DNA of 64,000 bases from Diphasiastrum complanatum. Its lineage: Eukaryota; Streptophyta; Lycopodiopsida; Lycopodiales; Lycopodiaceae. The DNA lies in contig CM055104.1 of the NCBI GenBank assembly GCA_029204225.1, positions 19,429,295 through 19,493,294 on the forward strand, given 5' to 3'. Under the pieces are notes generated by a model. It saw only the letters and a program-made list of their open reading frames with translations, was not told the origin of the DNA and did not search any database. Positions 10,500-22,790 of this stretch are shown here, piece by piece. The position numbers and the translations under genes are program-made. How positions within the stretch are numbered: position 1 is the first letter of the stretch; every line of letters starts with the position of its first letter.

Positions 10500-12800
10500 A
10501 TAATTTTGTGTGTGATAACTTTGCAACTAATATTATTATGTTTATTAGAATTTTTAATGTCCCTCGTCTATAAATGAGGAGATGATCAATATATGTAATC
10601 TCTTTTAGGATGTGGAACATGTATGATAAGACATGTGTTGAAAATTGTGCGTCTATACATTTTTTGTATGTTAATGATTGACTCTTCAATCTTTGATAGA
10701 GGAAGAGCACTAATTTCAAAGCATCATGCATTTCTAAGCATGAAAAATAAAGGTTGAGGTAGAATATCTAGAGTGGCTACACTCTCTCTCATTTCATAGA
10801 AGCATTGTGTTACATCCATGTCCGGTTCAAAGGATTTGAAACTTAACGTGGATATTTAGTACTCTAGTGTACGTGTTTATTATTTACATCTCATCATTCT
10901 AATCGAGGCCAAAAATGTAGTTAGTAACCTTGTAAGGACCTAGGCAGTCCAATTAGGACACGTGGAACTAGTGCATGGTGATTTATGCATGTAGAGGAGA
11001 TCAAAATCAATTGGTTGAGAATGGGAATCCTATATGGAATACTCCTAGAGTCCATGAGTCTATATATACCTATAGGAACTCGCCCTCCTCCGCTTCCAAA
11101 TTTCAGTTTCCAGTTGCCAGAAACCTCTCCTCTCCTGCATCACTCCTTTGGGTACATGGGAGTTTGAGTCAATATTCTTTGCATAAAAATTTTTATGCAC
11201 ATTCTCAGAGGTGCAATGAAGCTTTATAGTGGTTGGCTTATTTTTTTGGAAAATTCTTATGGTAATTATTATCTGCCCATCCATGTACAGAGGCTAGGGT
11301 ATATAAAGGAAACTTTTACACACGGAGATGTTGGCATGTGAAAAAACCTTGACCAGAAAACATAAACTCGTAGTCAACCAGAAAACATAAACTCGTATCA
11401 CACAAAGGAAGGTACAGGCACTATACGAAGATGTACCCTCTTTTGACATGTAAAAAGTCCTACAAACTACCTTTTAGATCACCAAGATGACACATTATGT
11501 CCTTGATTCAATATTTTTCAATGCAGTTTTCTCTGCAAGTAATCTGCAAACATTTCTTATTTATTACCATGAGCATTAATTAAGGGTTTGCATTCTAAAA
11601 TCCATTACGCTCTGAGCCTCTTGATTGCAACCCTTGCAAAAAACTTCACTCCTCAGCACTTTTTACAGAACCTACTACCAGCACACAAAAAGACAAGTGT
11701 TAGTTCATTCAATCTCTGTGACATAACAAACTTATTTGAGAAACATTTAGTAATGACTGGTCAAACAAAGCCTACTATTATCCACTTAATCAAAAGCAGA
11801 GATCTTAGGGTCAAATTGAAGAAATTGACTCCAAGTGTTCCAAGTATGTAAGGCCTCCAATAATAATCGATGGCGTAACATGCCCATGAGTTGAAGTAAG
11901 GTATTCTACAGGCAATATCTGCTCAACAGCTCATTTTTTTCAATTTCTGAACTCATAGGTTAAAGGAATTAATATGAATAAAAAAATTGAAAACCAAAAT
12001 CATGACTGTGTAATTTACAAAGATCTAGACCAATCATTCACTGAAGTGGATAATCATCATCTATTGGGGATCCTTCGTGAAGCTAGAAATTTAAGCACAA
12101 ACAAAAGAGAACTGTCGGCTTCCAAATGATACACAATACACAAATAGTACGTTGCAAGTATATTTACATCCAAGAACCATAAACATGGTAGATAACAATG
12201 CTCTTTCAACCCTTTTGTGGTATGAGCGATTTTGTAAGTGCATTTTTCTGCTCAAGCTGGACTTAGTCAAAACTTATGATACTAAGCCAGCGCAATATTT
12301 GTAGGCTAGTGTGATGCCAGACAAGATTCTCAGATTGGATTTATGCTTCTAACATAATCTGCCACAGACTCACTCAAGCTTCAAATACAAAGAATCTTGC
12401 TGGAATAAGGTGACTCAAAACAAAACTGTATTATATGAAGAAACCTTAGGGCTATGAGAGAAAAAGGCATCAACATTTCTGTCCTAATTTATTGAAGTGT
12501 TCTCCAAAGTGAAAACCACACAAGCTTCAAATGCTGAAATAAGCAAGAAAGTCTATAAAAACTTTCAGCTAAGTTTTGCTAATTTGAATTAAGTATGGGA
12601 GCTCTTCATACTTATCTTTGGCTAAATTCTTTCAAATAGTAATAATTATGGAATTTTACGGTCCACTAAGACATTTTTATCGTCAAAGCAGTAATCATTA
12701 CATTCTCTAGAAGCAGATCATTTGTTTGTCTTCTTTGTGATAAGTTGTAACCTGTTGATTTTATGTCCAAGAAGCAGGTTACAATCCTCCAACCATGCTT
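10500..12800. other. Non-coding stretch, nothing recognised
   Basis: Short frames only (largest about 96 codons, with no domain resemblance). No terminal repeats, tRNA or rRNA similarity seen. Confidence 0.3.
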
Positions 12801-12810
12801 GCAGCGGACT

Positions 12811-12933
12811 GCGATCCGCTGCAACCACGTTCCTGAATGCTGGTGATCTCGGCTGTCTGGATCGCTAAAAAAGCGATCCGCTGCAACCACGTTCCCGAAT
12901 GCTGGCGATCTTGGCTGTCTGGATCACTAAAAG
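12811..12933 (+). repeat. Two-copy tandem repeat, 62-bp unit
   Basis: Copies at 12811-12872 and 12873-12933 both start GCGATCCGCTGCAACCACGT and differ at a handful of positions. This is a recent local duplication in non-coding DNA. Confidence 0.9.
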
Positions 12934-13735
12934 AACTTAAGTTCCAGAACTGTATCTAAGATCTTTTAAATTCTATTGCTTCTTTCCAGGCTTTGTAAAA
13001 CTTGAAAGTTCCAATTTCTCTTGTTGTCAACTCTTATTGCCTTAGATTAGAGCTTTTTGAGCTTTGTAGTCTGAAATAAACTGTTTTCTCCAGGAAGAGT
13101 GTTTGCTTCATATTATAAAAATTCTGTGTTCTGGGAAACTCTACTTTCATCTCTGTCGCCTTAATGGACATATGATCTTCAGATCCACATCAACCAAATC
13201 AAGACTTACACAAAAATTAACAGTTTACGTTATTGCAGTCTTATAAAAGTTACATCTTCAGTCACTTATATAAGTTACATCTTTATAGTCCACAGTTTAT
13301 GCCAAATAGTGGTTCCTCCAGTATACTTATTGATAGTTGTTAATCGAGTTCAAGGTACTAAGACTTCCTGCCTATTCGAAATCGAAACAATTGGACGTTC
13401 GTGTGGTTTAAAACAAGGGTCTCCAAGAGAGAAACGGAAAAACTTGGTCTGCTCTTTTTGCCGAGTTTTTTACAAACAAACGTTGAAAAGACTAGAAAAC
13501 AATTTTTCATTTCATGCCACAACCTATCCATATCACTTCCTTTTGTTGTATCAGCATGCTGACTAGGGATAGAAGTGTAAAAACTTGTATGATGGACACA
13601 TTCCAAACTTCACAAACTAGATTTCATGCTCCAACTTCCACTTGACATTGTAATTTATGATTTATACATGATCCATCATCAAACATCAACAAGTCTTCAA
13701 CAAATCAAAAGTGCGAGACTTGTATTCTTGGCAAG
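12934..13735. other. Non-coding stretch before copia debris
   Basis: No recognisable gene. Short overlapping frames on both strands at 13309-13606 have no domain resemblance. Confidence 0.3.
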
Positions 13736-13739
13736 CGTG

Positions 13740-14495
13740 CTAGGTCAAGATTTCTCAAAGGCCAAGCTCACAGAGCCGCTAGCATTTTGGATCTTATTCG
13801 TAATCTATGTGGCCTGATGCAGACCCCATCATGTGAACGAGCATTGTATTTCAATACATTTATTGATGACCATTCAAGACAGACTATTGTTATGTTCATC
13901 AAGAACAAATCAGATGCATATCTATGCTTCCAACAGTTCAGACGTCTATCTGAAAATTAGATAGGTCAAAATATCGAGGCCCTACGCATAGATGGAGAGG
14001 GAGAGTTCAACTCCAATGCTATGAATGCCTTTCTAAGAGAGAACAAGTTTCAAAGGCAGTATTCTTCAAGCTACAGTCCTCAGTAGAACGGAGTAGCTGA
14101 AAGAAAAAAACGGACTCTTGTCTAATCTGCACAATCCATGCTATTTGCTACTAATCTTCCGAACAAGTTCTATATTGCAACAACATGTTATCTATAGGAC
14201 CATTGCAGTACCAAAGTCGTCAACTACAAAACCCCTAGAGAAGTTTGCTTAGGTACAAAGCCATCTATAGATCATGTAAGGACTCTCGGGTGTGTCTGCT
14301 ATGCACAAATCTCATCAAGACAAAGGAAGAAATTTGACCCTACCAATACCAAGTGCATATTTCTTGTATATCCATTAGATTATAAGGCTTACAAAGTCTA
14401 TGACCTGCAAACTGGTAAGGTATTTATTAGCAGAGATGTAGTCTTCCTAGAAGTCAAATTTCATGACTGTTGTACAAAATTGTATGTTGCCAAGA
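13740..14495 (+). pseudogene. Copia integrase fragment with many stops
   Basis: Reading across frames gives the copia integrase core and its C-terminal part: YSPQ followed by a stop where NGVAERK begins, KTPREVCLGTKPS, VRTLGCVCYAQI, RKKFDPTNTKCIFL and a VYDLQTGKVFISRDVVF stretch. It ends abruptly near 14495, where a different copia Gag starts. It therefore comes from a separate, older element broken by or fused to the next one. Confidence 0.75.
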
Positions 14496-14519
14496 AGACT
14501 CCTAGCTTCTGGCAAGACA

Positions 14520-15080
14520 GACCAAAGAAAAGATGCTTTTACTGTGACAAAACAGGCCATCTATTGCAACAAAAAGAAGGAAGATCTGAAGGAGGAGGCA
14601 GATCAAGCAAATATTGTAGAAGAAGAGACAGAAAAAGGGGATGCATTTGTTATGATGGCAGAAGAACATCATGTGTCCTCTGAGCAGTCATACAATAATT
14701 CCAATGAGTATTCCTCTGCAGGAAGTTCAGGAATACTGGCTGTCAAGACCAAATTCATAAGTAAAGAATGCACAGAAGATCCCTGCTGGTATTTGGATTC
14801 TGCAGCGACTTCACACATGACATAAAATCGAGCAGCATTTATTACATACGAAATGCTCACAGGGCAGGAAATTATGATGGGAGACAAAGGAAGAATTGAT
14901 GTTGTAGGGAGGGGAGCTGTATCGCTCTGGCTTCGACAGGGGATGAACACTGTCCTAAAGGACGTGTTGTATGTGCCCAACCTTGCAAAGAATCTCTTGT
15001 CAGTAGCACGCATCACTGCTTGGATGTGCTATTTGAAAGAGACGGATGTAGCATTCAGAGGGATGGTGAGCCTATAGGAA
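14520..15080 (+). pseudogene. Copia Gag end and protease
   Basis: KKRCFYCDKTGH is the first half of a CCHC nucleocapsid knuckle, with the last Cys only in another frame. An acidic linker follows, then the protease site CWYLDSAATSHMT, in which the usual DSG is DSA. Conserved downstream blocks (MGDKGRIDVVGRG, LKDVLYVPNLAKNLLSV) confirm copia protease. A stop follows the active site directly. Confidence 0.85.
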
Positions 15081-15189
15081 TTGGCTTTCGGATTGGAGGG
15101 TTATTGCAACTGCAAGGAGGAGCAGAGGAAAAATCAGTAGTTTGTCGAAGCCTAAGATCCACTAAGGCCAAATAATCTACGACACAGAA

Positions 15190-16310
15190 GACTAGGGCAT
15201 CTTGGAGGGAGAGGTTTGCAGAAGCTTGCTAAAGAAGGTATGCTTAGAGGATTTAATTATGATCTTGAACAAACTATAGACAGATGTGACATATGCATAT
15301 ATGGTAAGCAACACAAAGAACCATTTCTAGAAATTACAGAAGAAAGGACATGTGAACCTCTTAAACTCATTCATACAGACGTCTGTGGTCTTATAGAGGT
15401 TGCATCCATTGGTGGTTCTAAATATTGTCACATTCATTAATGACTATACAAGGAGAACCAGAATCTGGACTCTGAAACAAAGGAGCCAAACATTTGAAAG
15501 TTTCAAGGCATTCAAACAAATGGCTGAGAATGAGATAGGCAAGAGAGTCAAGAAAATCAGAAGTAAGAATGGAGGGGAGTATAGGAGCAAAGAGTTCACA
15601 GCATGGAATTGCCAGACAATCCACTGTTCCGTATAGTCCACAACAGAATGGTATCGCTAAGAGAAAAAACAAAACCATCATAGAAATGATAAGATGTATG
15701 TTGCAGGAGGGAGATCTGCCTAAATTCTTATGGGCAGAGGCTGTAGCAACAGCTGGATACATAATCAATCGATCTCTGTGAATGGAAAAACGCCTTATGA
15801 GATGTGGTATGGGAGGAAGCCAAGCATGAGTCACCTCAGGGTTTTTGGATGCGGGGCTTTTGTTCACATACCCAAGGAGAAAAGAAAAAAATTGGATCCA
15901 AAAGGCATCAAGTGCATATTCGTTGGATATCCCGAGGGAACTAAAGGGTATAAACTATATAATCCAGCTAGTAAACTTTCATTACTGCCAGAGATGTAAT
16001 TTTTTATGAAGGTTCTAAGATGGAGTTAGATTGCCCAACACAAAAGGGGATCAAAGATGTTCGGACGCACGTCTGGTCATAGTCACAGACCAACCGATCA
16101 TGATATCAGACAATAGTGAAGTGAATCAAGAGCAGGAAAGGACGAAGCAAGAAAGCGTGGAAGGGAACGCCGTGCAGAATGATCAGCAGGTGCAAATTGA
16201 TCAAGCAATACACAGTAAACTAGTGCAGAAGGAGAACTGTGAAAAAGTGGGAAGACCAGTTAGGTCAAGAAAAACCCTAAACGGTTTGATGACATGGTGT
16301 TCATGAGCAA
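15190..16310 (+). pseudogene. Copia integrase
   Basis: A GAG-pre-integrase His/Cys zinc region (LRHLGGRGLQKLAKEG ... CDICIYGKQH) is followed by the catalytic core: LIHTDVCG (first Asp), KIRSKNGGEY (the second catalytic Asp of RSDNGGE is replaced by Lys) and SPQQNGIAKRKNKT (where the catalytic Glu of the usual AERKN is replaced). The C-terminal part (VFGCGAFVHIPKEKRKKLDP ... CIFVGYPEGTKGYKLY) is present. The frame breaks at least three times. Confidence 0.85.
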
Positions 16311-16334
16311 AGAACATCCATTAGAACCCACAAG

Positions 16335-17680
16335 CTATATGGAGGCTCGAGACTCGGAAGATTGGGAAATGTGGCACAAGGCAATGTCTGAAGAGATGAA
16401 TTCCATCCAAAAGAACAATGAGTGGGAATTAGTAGATCTGCAAGACGGCAGGAAAGCTATTGAAATATGACATGGATGGAAACATAGAAAGATATAAGGC
16501 CAGAATTGTGGCAAAGGGATATGCCCAAGTCGAAGGGCTAGATTACGAGGAACCTTTTGCGTCGGTAGCAAGAATAGGGTCTATCAGAATACTCTTGGCG
16601 TGGGCTACAAAAAATGAAATGGAAATACTTCAACTGGATGTAAAGACAGCCTTCTTGAATGGGAATCTCAATGAAGACATATATATGAAGCAGCCAGAAG
16701 GTTTTGAGCAAGAACCAAATAAGGTTTGCAGACTTAAAAGGGTATTGTATGGGCTTAAACAAGAATTCCGAGTGTGGTCCAATGAATGGAGCAATTCCTT
16801 AAAGCCAAGGGATTTCAGAAATGCAGCACAGACCATAGCGTTTTTTACAGGAAGACAGGTTCACAAATCATACTTATAGCTGTATACGTTGATAACATTA
16901 TCATGATTGGAAATAATGTTGAAGGTTTGGAGTTGGAGGACTGCAAAACTGAATTGAAAGCTGAATTTGAAATTAAAGACATGGGAATTGCACTATTGTT
17001 TAGGAATCCATGTGGTAAGAAACAGAGCAACAAGGGAGATGTACCTGCTCAGAAAGTATGGAATGAAGAACGCAAGTCCAATAGCACCAGGCCAGATATC
17101 TCCACTGCCATAGGAAAATTAAGTCAGTTCTTGACTAATCCAGGGATAGAACATTGGCAAGCTACCAAAAGGATTTTGAGATATCTTAAAGGAGCCTTGA
17201 ATCTTGGATTGCATTATCATGGGATTTGTTGTGAAATAGTAGGGTTTGTAGATTCAGACTGGGCGGGGGACCTGTATGACAGAAAGTCAACCTGTGGGTT
17301 CGTGTTCCTGATGGGTAATGCAGCTGTAACTTGGGGGAGCTCCAAACAAAAATCAGTGGCACTCTCATCCACCGAGGCCGAGCTAATGGGATTATGTTAT
17401 GGAGCAAGAGAATACCTGTGGATTAGTAATTTATGTGCAGAGCCACGTGGGGATTACAACTGAAGGCATGAAGATACATAACGATAATCAAGGGTGTATC
17501 TTCATTTGCAAAAATGGAGGATTCCACAAAAAGAGCAAGCATATAGATATTCAATACCATTTTGTCAATGATTTGGTGCAAAGTGGTAGAATGATCTTGG
17601 ATTACTGTCCCACCAATAATATGATAGCAGACCTCATGACCAAACTTCAAAGCTTTACCAAAGGACAGATTTAACTATCT
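16335..17680 (+). pseudogene. Copia reverse transcriptase and RNase H
   Basis: RT blocks visible: RIVAKGYAQVEGLDYEEPFA, LQLDVKTAFLNGNLNEDIYM (catalytic Asp), and AVYVDNIIMIG, where the expected YVDD box reads YVDN. RNase H blocks include VGFVDSDWAGDLYDRKSTCG, VTWGSSKQKSVALSSTEAE and the C-terminal KHIDIQYHFVNDLV segment. A deletion joins the RT thumb to the RNase H region near 17040-17090. The catalytic changes and frameshifts mean it is inactive. Confidence 0.9.
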
Positions 17681-17730
17681 AAAAGGTGGACTAGGCATTA
17701 AGGAGATCCGGATAGAAAATGGCTAGAATT

Positions 17731-17990
17731 GAGGAAGGGATTGTTGGTGCTCAACGATAGAAGTGGTGACACCTGTCAGTTGAATGATGTCAGCCACTCC
17801 CTGCCGTTGAGCGTCACATGTCAATTCAAGACATGTTTTTATTACTCTTTAAGTACAAGTTAGTTAAGATTGTACAGGTAACACACAGTTGTGAAGTGTG
17901 TTTTTTGGGTTGTAATCTGGGCAGGGTATATGTACCCCTTTGAGATGAATGAAGTGCAATGTTTTTGTGTCAGTAAACACAATCAAAAGG
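17731..17990 (+). repeat. Polypurine tract and 3' LTR start of the copia element
   Basis: GAGGAAGGGA precedes TGTTGGTGCTCAACG at 17742, the usual TG-start of an LTR directly after a purine tract. The end is not certain, because no 5' LTR remains for comparison. The LTR runs to within a few tens of bases of the stop codon of the small gene at 18048-18514, which is transcribed towards it. Confidence 0.6.
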
Positions 17991-18047
17991 TTGGAATAAA
18001 AGAAAACCCATTGAAGAGGCACTCAAAGACCAGTAGGGCACAATCTA

Positions 18048-18514
18048 CTAACCAATGTACCGCCTCTTGTTCGCATTCTCAGCATCTTTGAGCATATTGT
18101 TCAGATCTTCGCGCAAGTGGTCCTCCCATTTGACTGTTGCATTTGCAACTAGACTCCCCAGTCCCATTGCCAGCAGGTGCTCCCACGGATCTGGCCTCGC
18201 ATTAAAATAAGTTCCACATATACCAGAAATTATCAGAAAAAAAGAAAGGTTGAAGAACACTTCTAGCAAATCACACATAATTAACCTCCATAAAGATCAA
18301 GTCCGCAAAACAACTGGAAAAGGAAAACCTAACAAGAGGATCTATTTCCTGAGCTTACAAATGATAACTATTATAGTCCCAATCAATCATTTGTGTGCGT
18401 TTTTTGAGGAGAAAGAAGCTTACGTCTCATCAGCGGGAGCTTGCGCACAGCATTGGAGTAGAGCTGAGTGCCTAGGCCCAGACAAGCACCAACAATAGTC
18501 GCCGTCGCCACCAT
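18048..18514 (-). CDS. Small conserved plant protein, two exons, 77 residues
   Basis: Exon 1 runs from ATG at 18514 to 18424 and ends at a GTAAGC donor. The intron is 18191-18423, with acceptor CCAG. Exon 2 runs from 18190 to the TAG at 18048-18050. Joining them gives a continuous frame, with the split codon coding His in LPLMR-H-PWEH. The protein has an N-terminal glycine-rich hydrophobic stretch (TATIVGACLGLGTQLYSNAV), a basic turn, a second Gly/Ala hydrophobic stretch (LLAMGLGSLVANATV) and an amphipathic charged tail (EDLNNMLKDAENANKRR). Two short hydrophobic segments plus a helical tail suggest a small organellar membrane protein. I associate this pattern with short plant proteins seen in mitochondrial complexes, but that is memory, not proof. 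The start is the first ATG before the hydrophobic stretch. Confidence 0.8.
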
Positions 18515-18659
18515 CTCTAGAGCTTCGCTGGTGTGGTTGAGAGTACATGAAATACCGGTCGATGATAGATATCCCGTGTCTTGTCGAGCCTTTATTGGCA
18601 CGTATCGAATTTGGGGGAAAGGGGAATGGTCTTTTTTAGCAATATTTGGACCCACCCAG

Positions 18660-20600
18660 TGGCACCCACTAACACTGGTAAAATGGTTTTAAAATTATAC
18701 AAAGTAGTTAGGTCCAGCTATAATTAAACTGAATTTAATAAAAAGGATTGTTTTGGCAATTTACATTACAATTAAATATATTTTTGTGGTCCGCATATTT
18801 TAACTTTTTACGAGGTGTAAATGCGATGCCCCAAAAATATTATGAACATTTTATGAGTTGTAAATTACGTTTCAAAAGTTTTATAAACTTCAAGATTTAT
18901 TAATCTGTCACATGTCACTTTCGCAAAAGACAATTTACTTTATATTTTATACTATGATCCTTTTCCACAAAAGAGGTCAAAGCTAAAACCCTAATATTTA
19001 GAGGAATGAAATTAGTTGCATGATTTATGAAGTAAAATGCCCCTTTACATATCCTAAATGGCATGACAGTTGGTAACTTGGGCATACCACTTAGGGCAAA
19101 TCCATATATCCTACCAAGCATCAAGCACACTTTTGAGCCAATGAAGATGTGGGATTTCAGGTCATCATCCTTCATGCCTCCACCTTTACCAAACATACAA
19201 GCATCTATGTGAAAAGATTGGGAGTATGTCATCCCCCCACCGACAAATGCTAAGATTATGATTGCTTGACGAGTGTTTCTACCACATCACTTGTCGTGCA
19301 GTCAATATGAAACAACCCTCAGAATTCATGAGAAAAGTGGTACTAGTAATTAATGCTGCCAAACAAAAAGGTTGAACCAAAATACCACTGAAGTCATCTC
19401 CTATTATCATCCAAGTATAAGCCTTAAGGTAATATGACACGTAGTGAGAATATCATAACCATATGATACACATTAGTAGGGCAGATTGGGAATCACCTTG
19501 ACAAGCCTATGCCTTTTTAATGAGATTGTCCCAAAGTTTTCATCTGTTGTATTTTTCAAACACTTATGAGTGCATTAGTGGTTGTAACAAAGTGATAGAA
19601 TTATACATAGGTAGGTAATATGTACCAATTGTCCTCCAAAAAAAAATTGCTCAAAGTCAAAGAACATGCCTTTCAATATGTCAGTAATGGAGAAACTTCA
19701 ACAAATATATCTCATTAAGTTAAAGTTCAGCCCTTGTGAAAGTGGAGCACTGTGTCTGAGAGATATCCTAGTTGTTTACCCAAATCTGTAGCTATTGCAT
19801 TGATGGCACCGCGAGTCGTCATTTTATTAATTAAAATTGATGTTGTATCCAAAATACAATATACGTATAGTATAGTAATTTTTATTCGTGTGGGCTTCAA
19901 AATAACGAATGGCCGATGGATTTGTTTCGATCGACGATGGTATGTCCACGTTGAAAAGCTTGTAAAAATGCTTCAGAAATCCTAAAACAATAACTTTTTA
20001 AATAAATGAACATTTTTGAAATAATACATGAGGAGATTAACAAAAGTTGTAAAAAAAATGAAATGCATTGTATTTTATCTTATATGTGTAATTTGTTTTG
20101 CAAGGAAAAAACTATCTAAAATGTATTACCTTCTATTGGACCTGCATGATGTCAATTTATGAATTCTTCTCTTTCTCGTTTACATTTCTCAATGAACATA
20201 CTCAGGGTATAGCTTGTTGACAATCCGTTGGTATACACATTCGGTTCAATTCCACATAAATTCAATAGGAACATTTGTTTTGTAGTTGGGAACACGTAAA
20301 GATCTATTGCTGCTTCGGAAGTTGAAGTTTGCAGAGAGAAGGATTCTCTTTTTAATTTTTGAAAAAGCTATACAAATGATCATTCTATTTGTATTTTTAA
20401 TACTAATTTTTCCTTCCATAAAATAAACAATTGAAGAAAAGTAAATTATATTTTTAAAAGATATTTAACTTACTTCTTCTGCTGAGGGAGTCTCGGTTAA
20501 CGCCATTTCTAATTGGCTGTCCAACAAAAGAATTGTAACTGATTAGTATGAATATGAATATAAGTTAAGTTTTAAAATTACTTTTTTTAATGTTTAATAT
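18660..20600. other. Non-coding stretch upstream of the small gene
   Basis: Its first part should hold the promoter and 5' UTR of the small minus-strand gene (18515-18700), but no clear TATA motif stands out. The rest is AT-rich with short unmatched frames (19232-18915, 19752-19985) and no recognised domain. Confidence 0.3.
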
Positions 20601-20639
20601 ATTCGATATATTTATGTTGTGAATTGAATAGGATCAAAA

Positions 20640-21050
20640 TCTTCAAGCGTCTCCCCCTTTGACAGCACCCAGGATCTACCAATACCGGCCACCGCAGCGC
20701 CCCTTTTAGTACATATCGCCGTTGTACTTGCCTCCTTCACAGCCAGTCCCTCCACCAGCAGCAGCCCCACGGGCACACACTCCAGGAGCTCATCATGTCC
20801 GCTCAGCTGCACAGGGAGTTCCCTCTTTTGGTTCCCTATCCTAGCCGGCCTCAGCTTGGGCCCAGCCTAGCCAACCAGGTGATTTGCATGGGGGTGACGA
20901 GGCATTGACAGCTCCTCTTGTCCGCAAGAGACCAGGAAGGCCCAAGGGTGCACCGAACAAGAAAGGCAAGGCACAGAAACTGCTAGGGAGGAGAGGACGA
21001 CCACACAGGGCTCCGAGTACAGCTAGAAATTGTCTTGTGAGAAAAATGTT
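20640..21050 (+). pseudogene. Proline-rich and AT-hook coding scrap
   Basis: The frame ending at about 21045 carries two AT-hook cores, VRKRPGRPKGAPNKKGK and GRRGRPHRAP, preceded by proline-rich sequence with two stops (PPSQPVPPPAAAPRAH). AT-hooks bind the minor groove of AT-rich DNA in chromatin proteins and some transposon proteins. Its base composition (GC-rich) is unlike the AT-rich DNA on both sides, and it ends where the Helitron remnant begins. A captured host exon is the likely explanation. A genuine small gene is less likely because of the stops. Confidence 0.5.
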
Positions 21051-21065
21051 CTCGTTTTTAGTTAC

Positions 21066-21632
21066 TCAAAAAAGCATGACGTACGTTAAACTGAGACTAA
21101 AATTTGTTTTAATATTAACTATAGTTTTTCCTGTGATTGTCATTCCTTGTGATTTATGTCCAGTTATTGCATATCCTAGTACTATAAAAAATGTATACTT
21201 ATAATATGTCGTTGTATTGTATCTATTTTTTGTTAATTTTGATCTCGTTATACGAAATTGTTTTTTGGTGCATTCTATTTCTACAATTATTGATTGCAAT
21301 TCCTTATTTTTGTTATATTGAAAATCGATTATTTTGGCTGATGAACCGTTCACAGCAGATTTTTTCAAATTAAATCTGCTAAAATTATTACTAGCATTTA
21401 TAACTACTTTAGGTAGTTGATGAAATTTAATGTTGTCTATCCATGGTTGTAAATATGGAATGTTCACTGCATGTGTTTTCACGTGTATATTTACGAGTTT
21501 TTTGTCATCAAATAGCTTGTTTAAAATCAAAATTGTTATAATAAATTGTATCACCTCTATGTGTGCATAATATAATTGTATTCGAATCAAAGATAATTTG
21601 TGTATCTGTTTTAGAAATGACTCTATTACCAA
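21066..21632 (-). pseudogene. Helitron helicase C-terminal part (Pif1-like)
   Basis: A 188-codon frame with the late superfamily-1 helicase motif GYAITGHKSQGMTI at about residues 151-164 (FAxTIxKSQGxT in active enzymes). Upstream, LPKVVINASNNFSRFNLKKS and AVNGSSAKIIDF resemble the region that reads PVMLLRNLD..GLxNGT in active Helitrons. The Walker A and B motifs were not found and the final motif VI (YVALSR-like) is missing, so the helicase is incomplete. Confidence 0.8.
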
Positions 21633-22121
21633 ATTGTTTTTTCTATTTTCATGGTTGTGGGTTTTCTATGTCGAATTATGTTTAAAAATGACGAATGTAC
21701 TAAATCCAAGGAGTGTCTCACAAAATATTCGAGATAAAAATGACACGCTAATTTCCAATATGGAGAATTCGAAATATGACACGATTTGCAGAAATGTTCA
21801 TTTTTAGATCTACATATTGCAAGCAGTTGCACTAAATCGCCAACTAATCAAAAAATGTAGTTTTGAATTGGTTCATTGTGCGGTATATTTTTTATTTGAT
21901 TTATTTGGAAAACCATAAACTGTAGCATTGTAGATCTTACGATGTTATCATTCTTGTACAAATAAATTTTGAGTCGGTCTTGATACATCGGTGCCTCAAG
22001 TTTCTTGGAAAATTTTTGAACGTCAAATTTTTGTCAAAATTCATAACATGTCAAATCTTCTAGTACTGACGGTCTGGCAGTGTATACATCGATTGGATGA
22101 AATAACTTGAAGTATTTCATT

Positions 22122-22448
22122 TCACAATTTTTTTACGTAAATTTGATGACTATCAACATATCGAACGGATTCGCTCTTCTGAACTATCGAGATTTGAAGA
22201 CAATGGAATCCGATTTTCGAAAGTGACATTGGTTTTGTCATTGTACATGCTGATATTAGTTTTAAGTTGTTTTCGTCTTCGCATTGTAAGCCTAATCGTT
22301 TTGCATCATTTGCATCTGAGTTAATATGTCCAATAGATTCACTTTTCATTGCATATTTTATAATATAGTACGACCAACTTGTATTAGTAATTCGTTGTAA
22401 ATTCATATGTGCTTTCCATAACAGTAGAATGGCGGGATGGTAAGGCAC
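22122..22448 (-). pseudogene. Helitron central block after the Rep domain
   Basis: VVPYHPAILLLWKAHMN followed by SWSYYIIKYAMKSE closely follows the Helitron pattern VVPYNPxLLxxxxAHxN...YLxKYxxK, which lies just C-terminal to the Rep endonuclease and normally carries its second half. The remaining residues are polar and diverged. Confidence 0.8.
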
Positions 22449-22790
22449 AACATTTCTATCTACATGGCGAGGACGAAAATACTTTCATCGCTGGTTTTCA
22501 CTAATTTGTTCGATAAATTGATTTCCTCGATTCTGAAATTCATATCGAATCATATAATGGCGATTTTTTTCTAAAATTGAATGAGAAGACAATAGAAATT
22601 CTTTCATCAGTCATTCTATTTTACTAACAAATAAGCAAGAACATTCTATTGGACAATTTTTCCGATCAAATGTGGGATTCATTCTTTTAACCAGCTTCTC
22701 GATTTCTCTCATTTCGAACCACGGTCAATGTCAGAAATAAATCAGGTAGATCCCATTGTTCGACCATTGATATTAAATCTCTCAAATGAT
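22440..22790 (-). pseudogene. Helitron Rep endonuclease remnant lacking HUH
   Basis: On the minus strand WDLPDLFLTLTVV (about 22760) is the block just before the HUH motif in Helitron Rep proteins. About 150 bases on, YMIRYEFQNRGNQFIEQ is the place where the metal-binding HUH (GLPHxH) should be, but no HxH is present. The sequence then runs straight into the block at 22448. The nuclease is therefore dead. Confidence 0.65.

Larger units (their letters stand above)
14500..17741 (+). mobile_element. Copia-type retrotransposon, 5' truncated and decayed
   Basis: Order on the plus strand: Gag zinc-knuckle remnant (about 14530), protease (about 14790), GAG-pre-integrase and integrase (15190-15999), RT (16335-16990) and RNase H (17080-17674), then a polypurine tract at 17731 and an LTR start at 17742. 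The 5' LTR, primer site and most of Gag are missing. Frameshifts and stops occur every few hundred bases. Confidence 0.85.
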
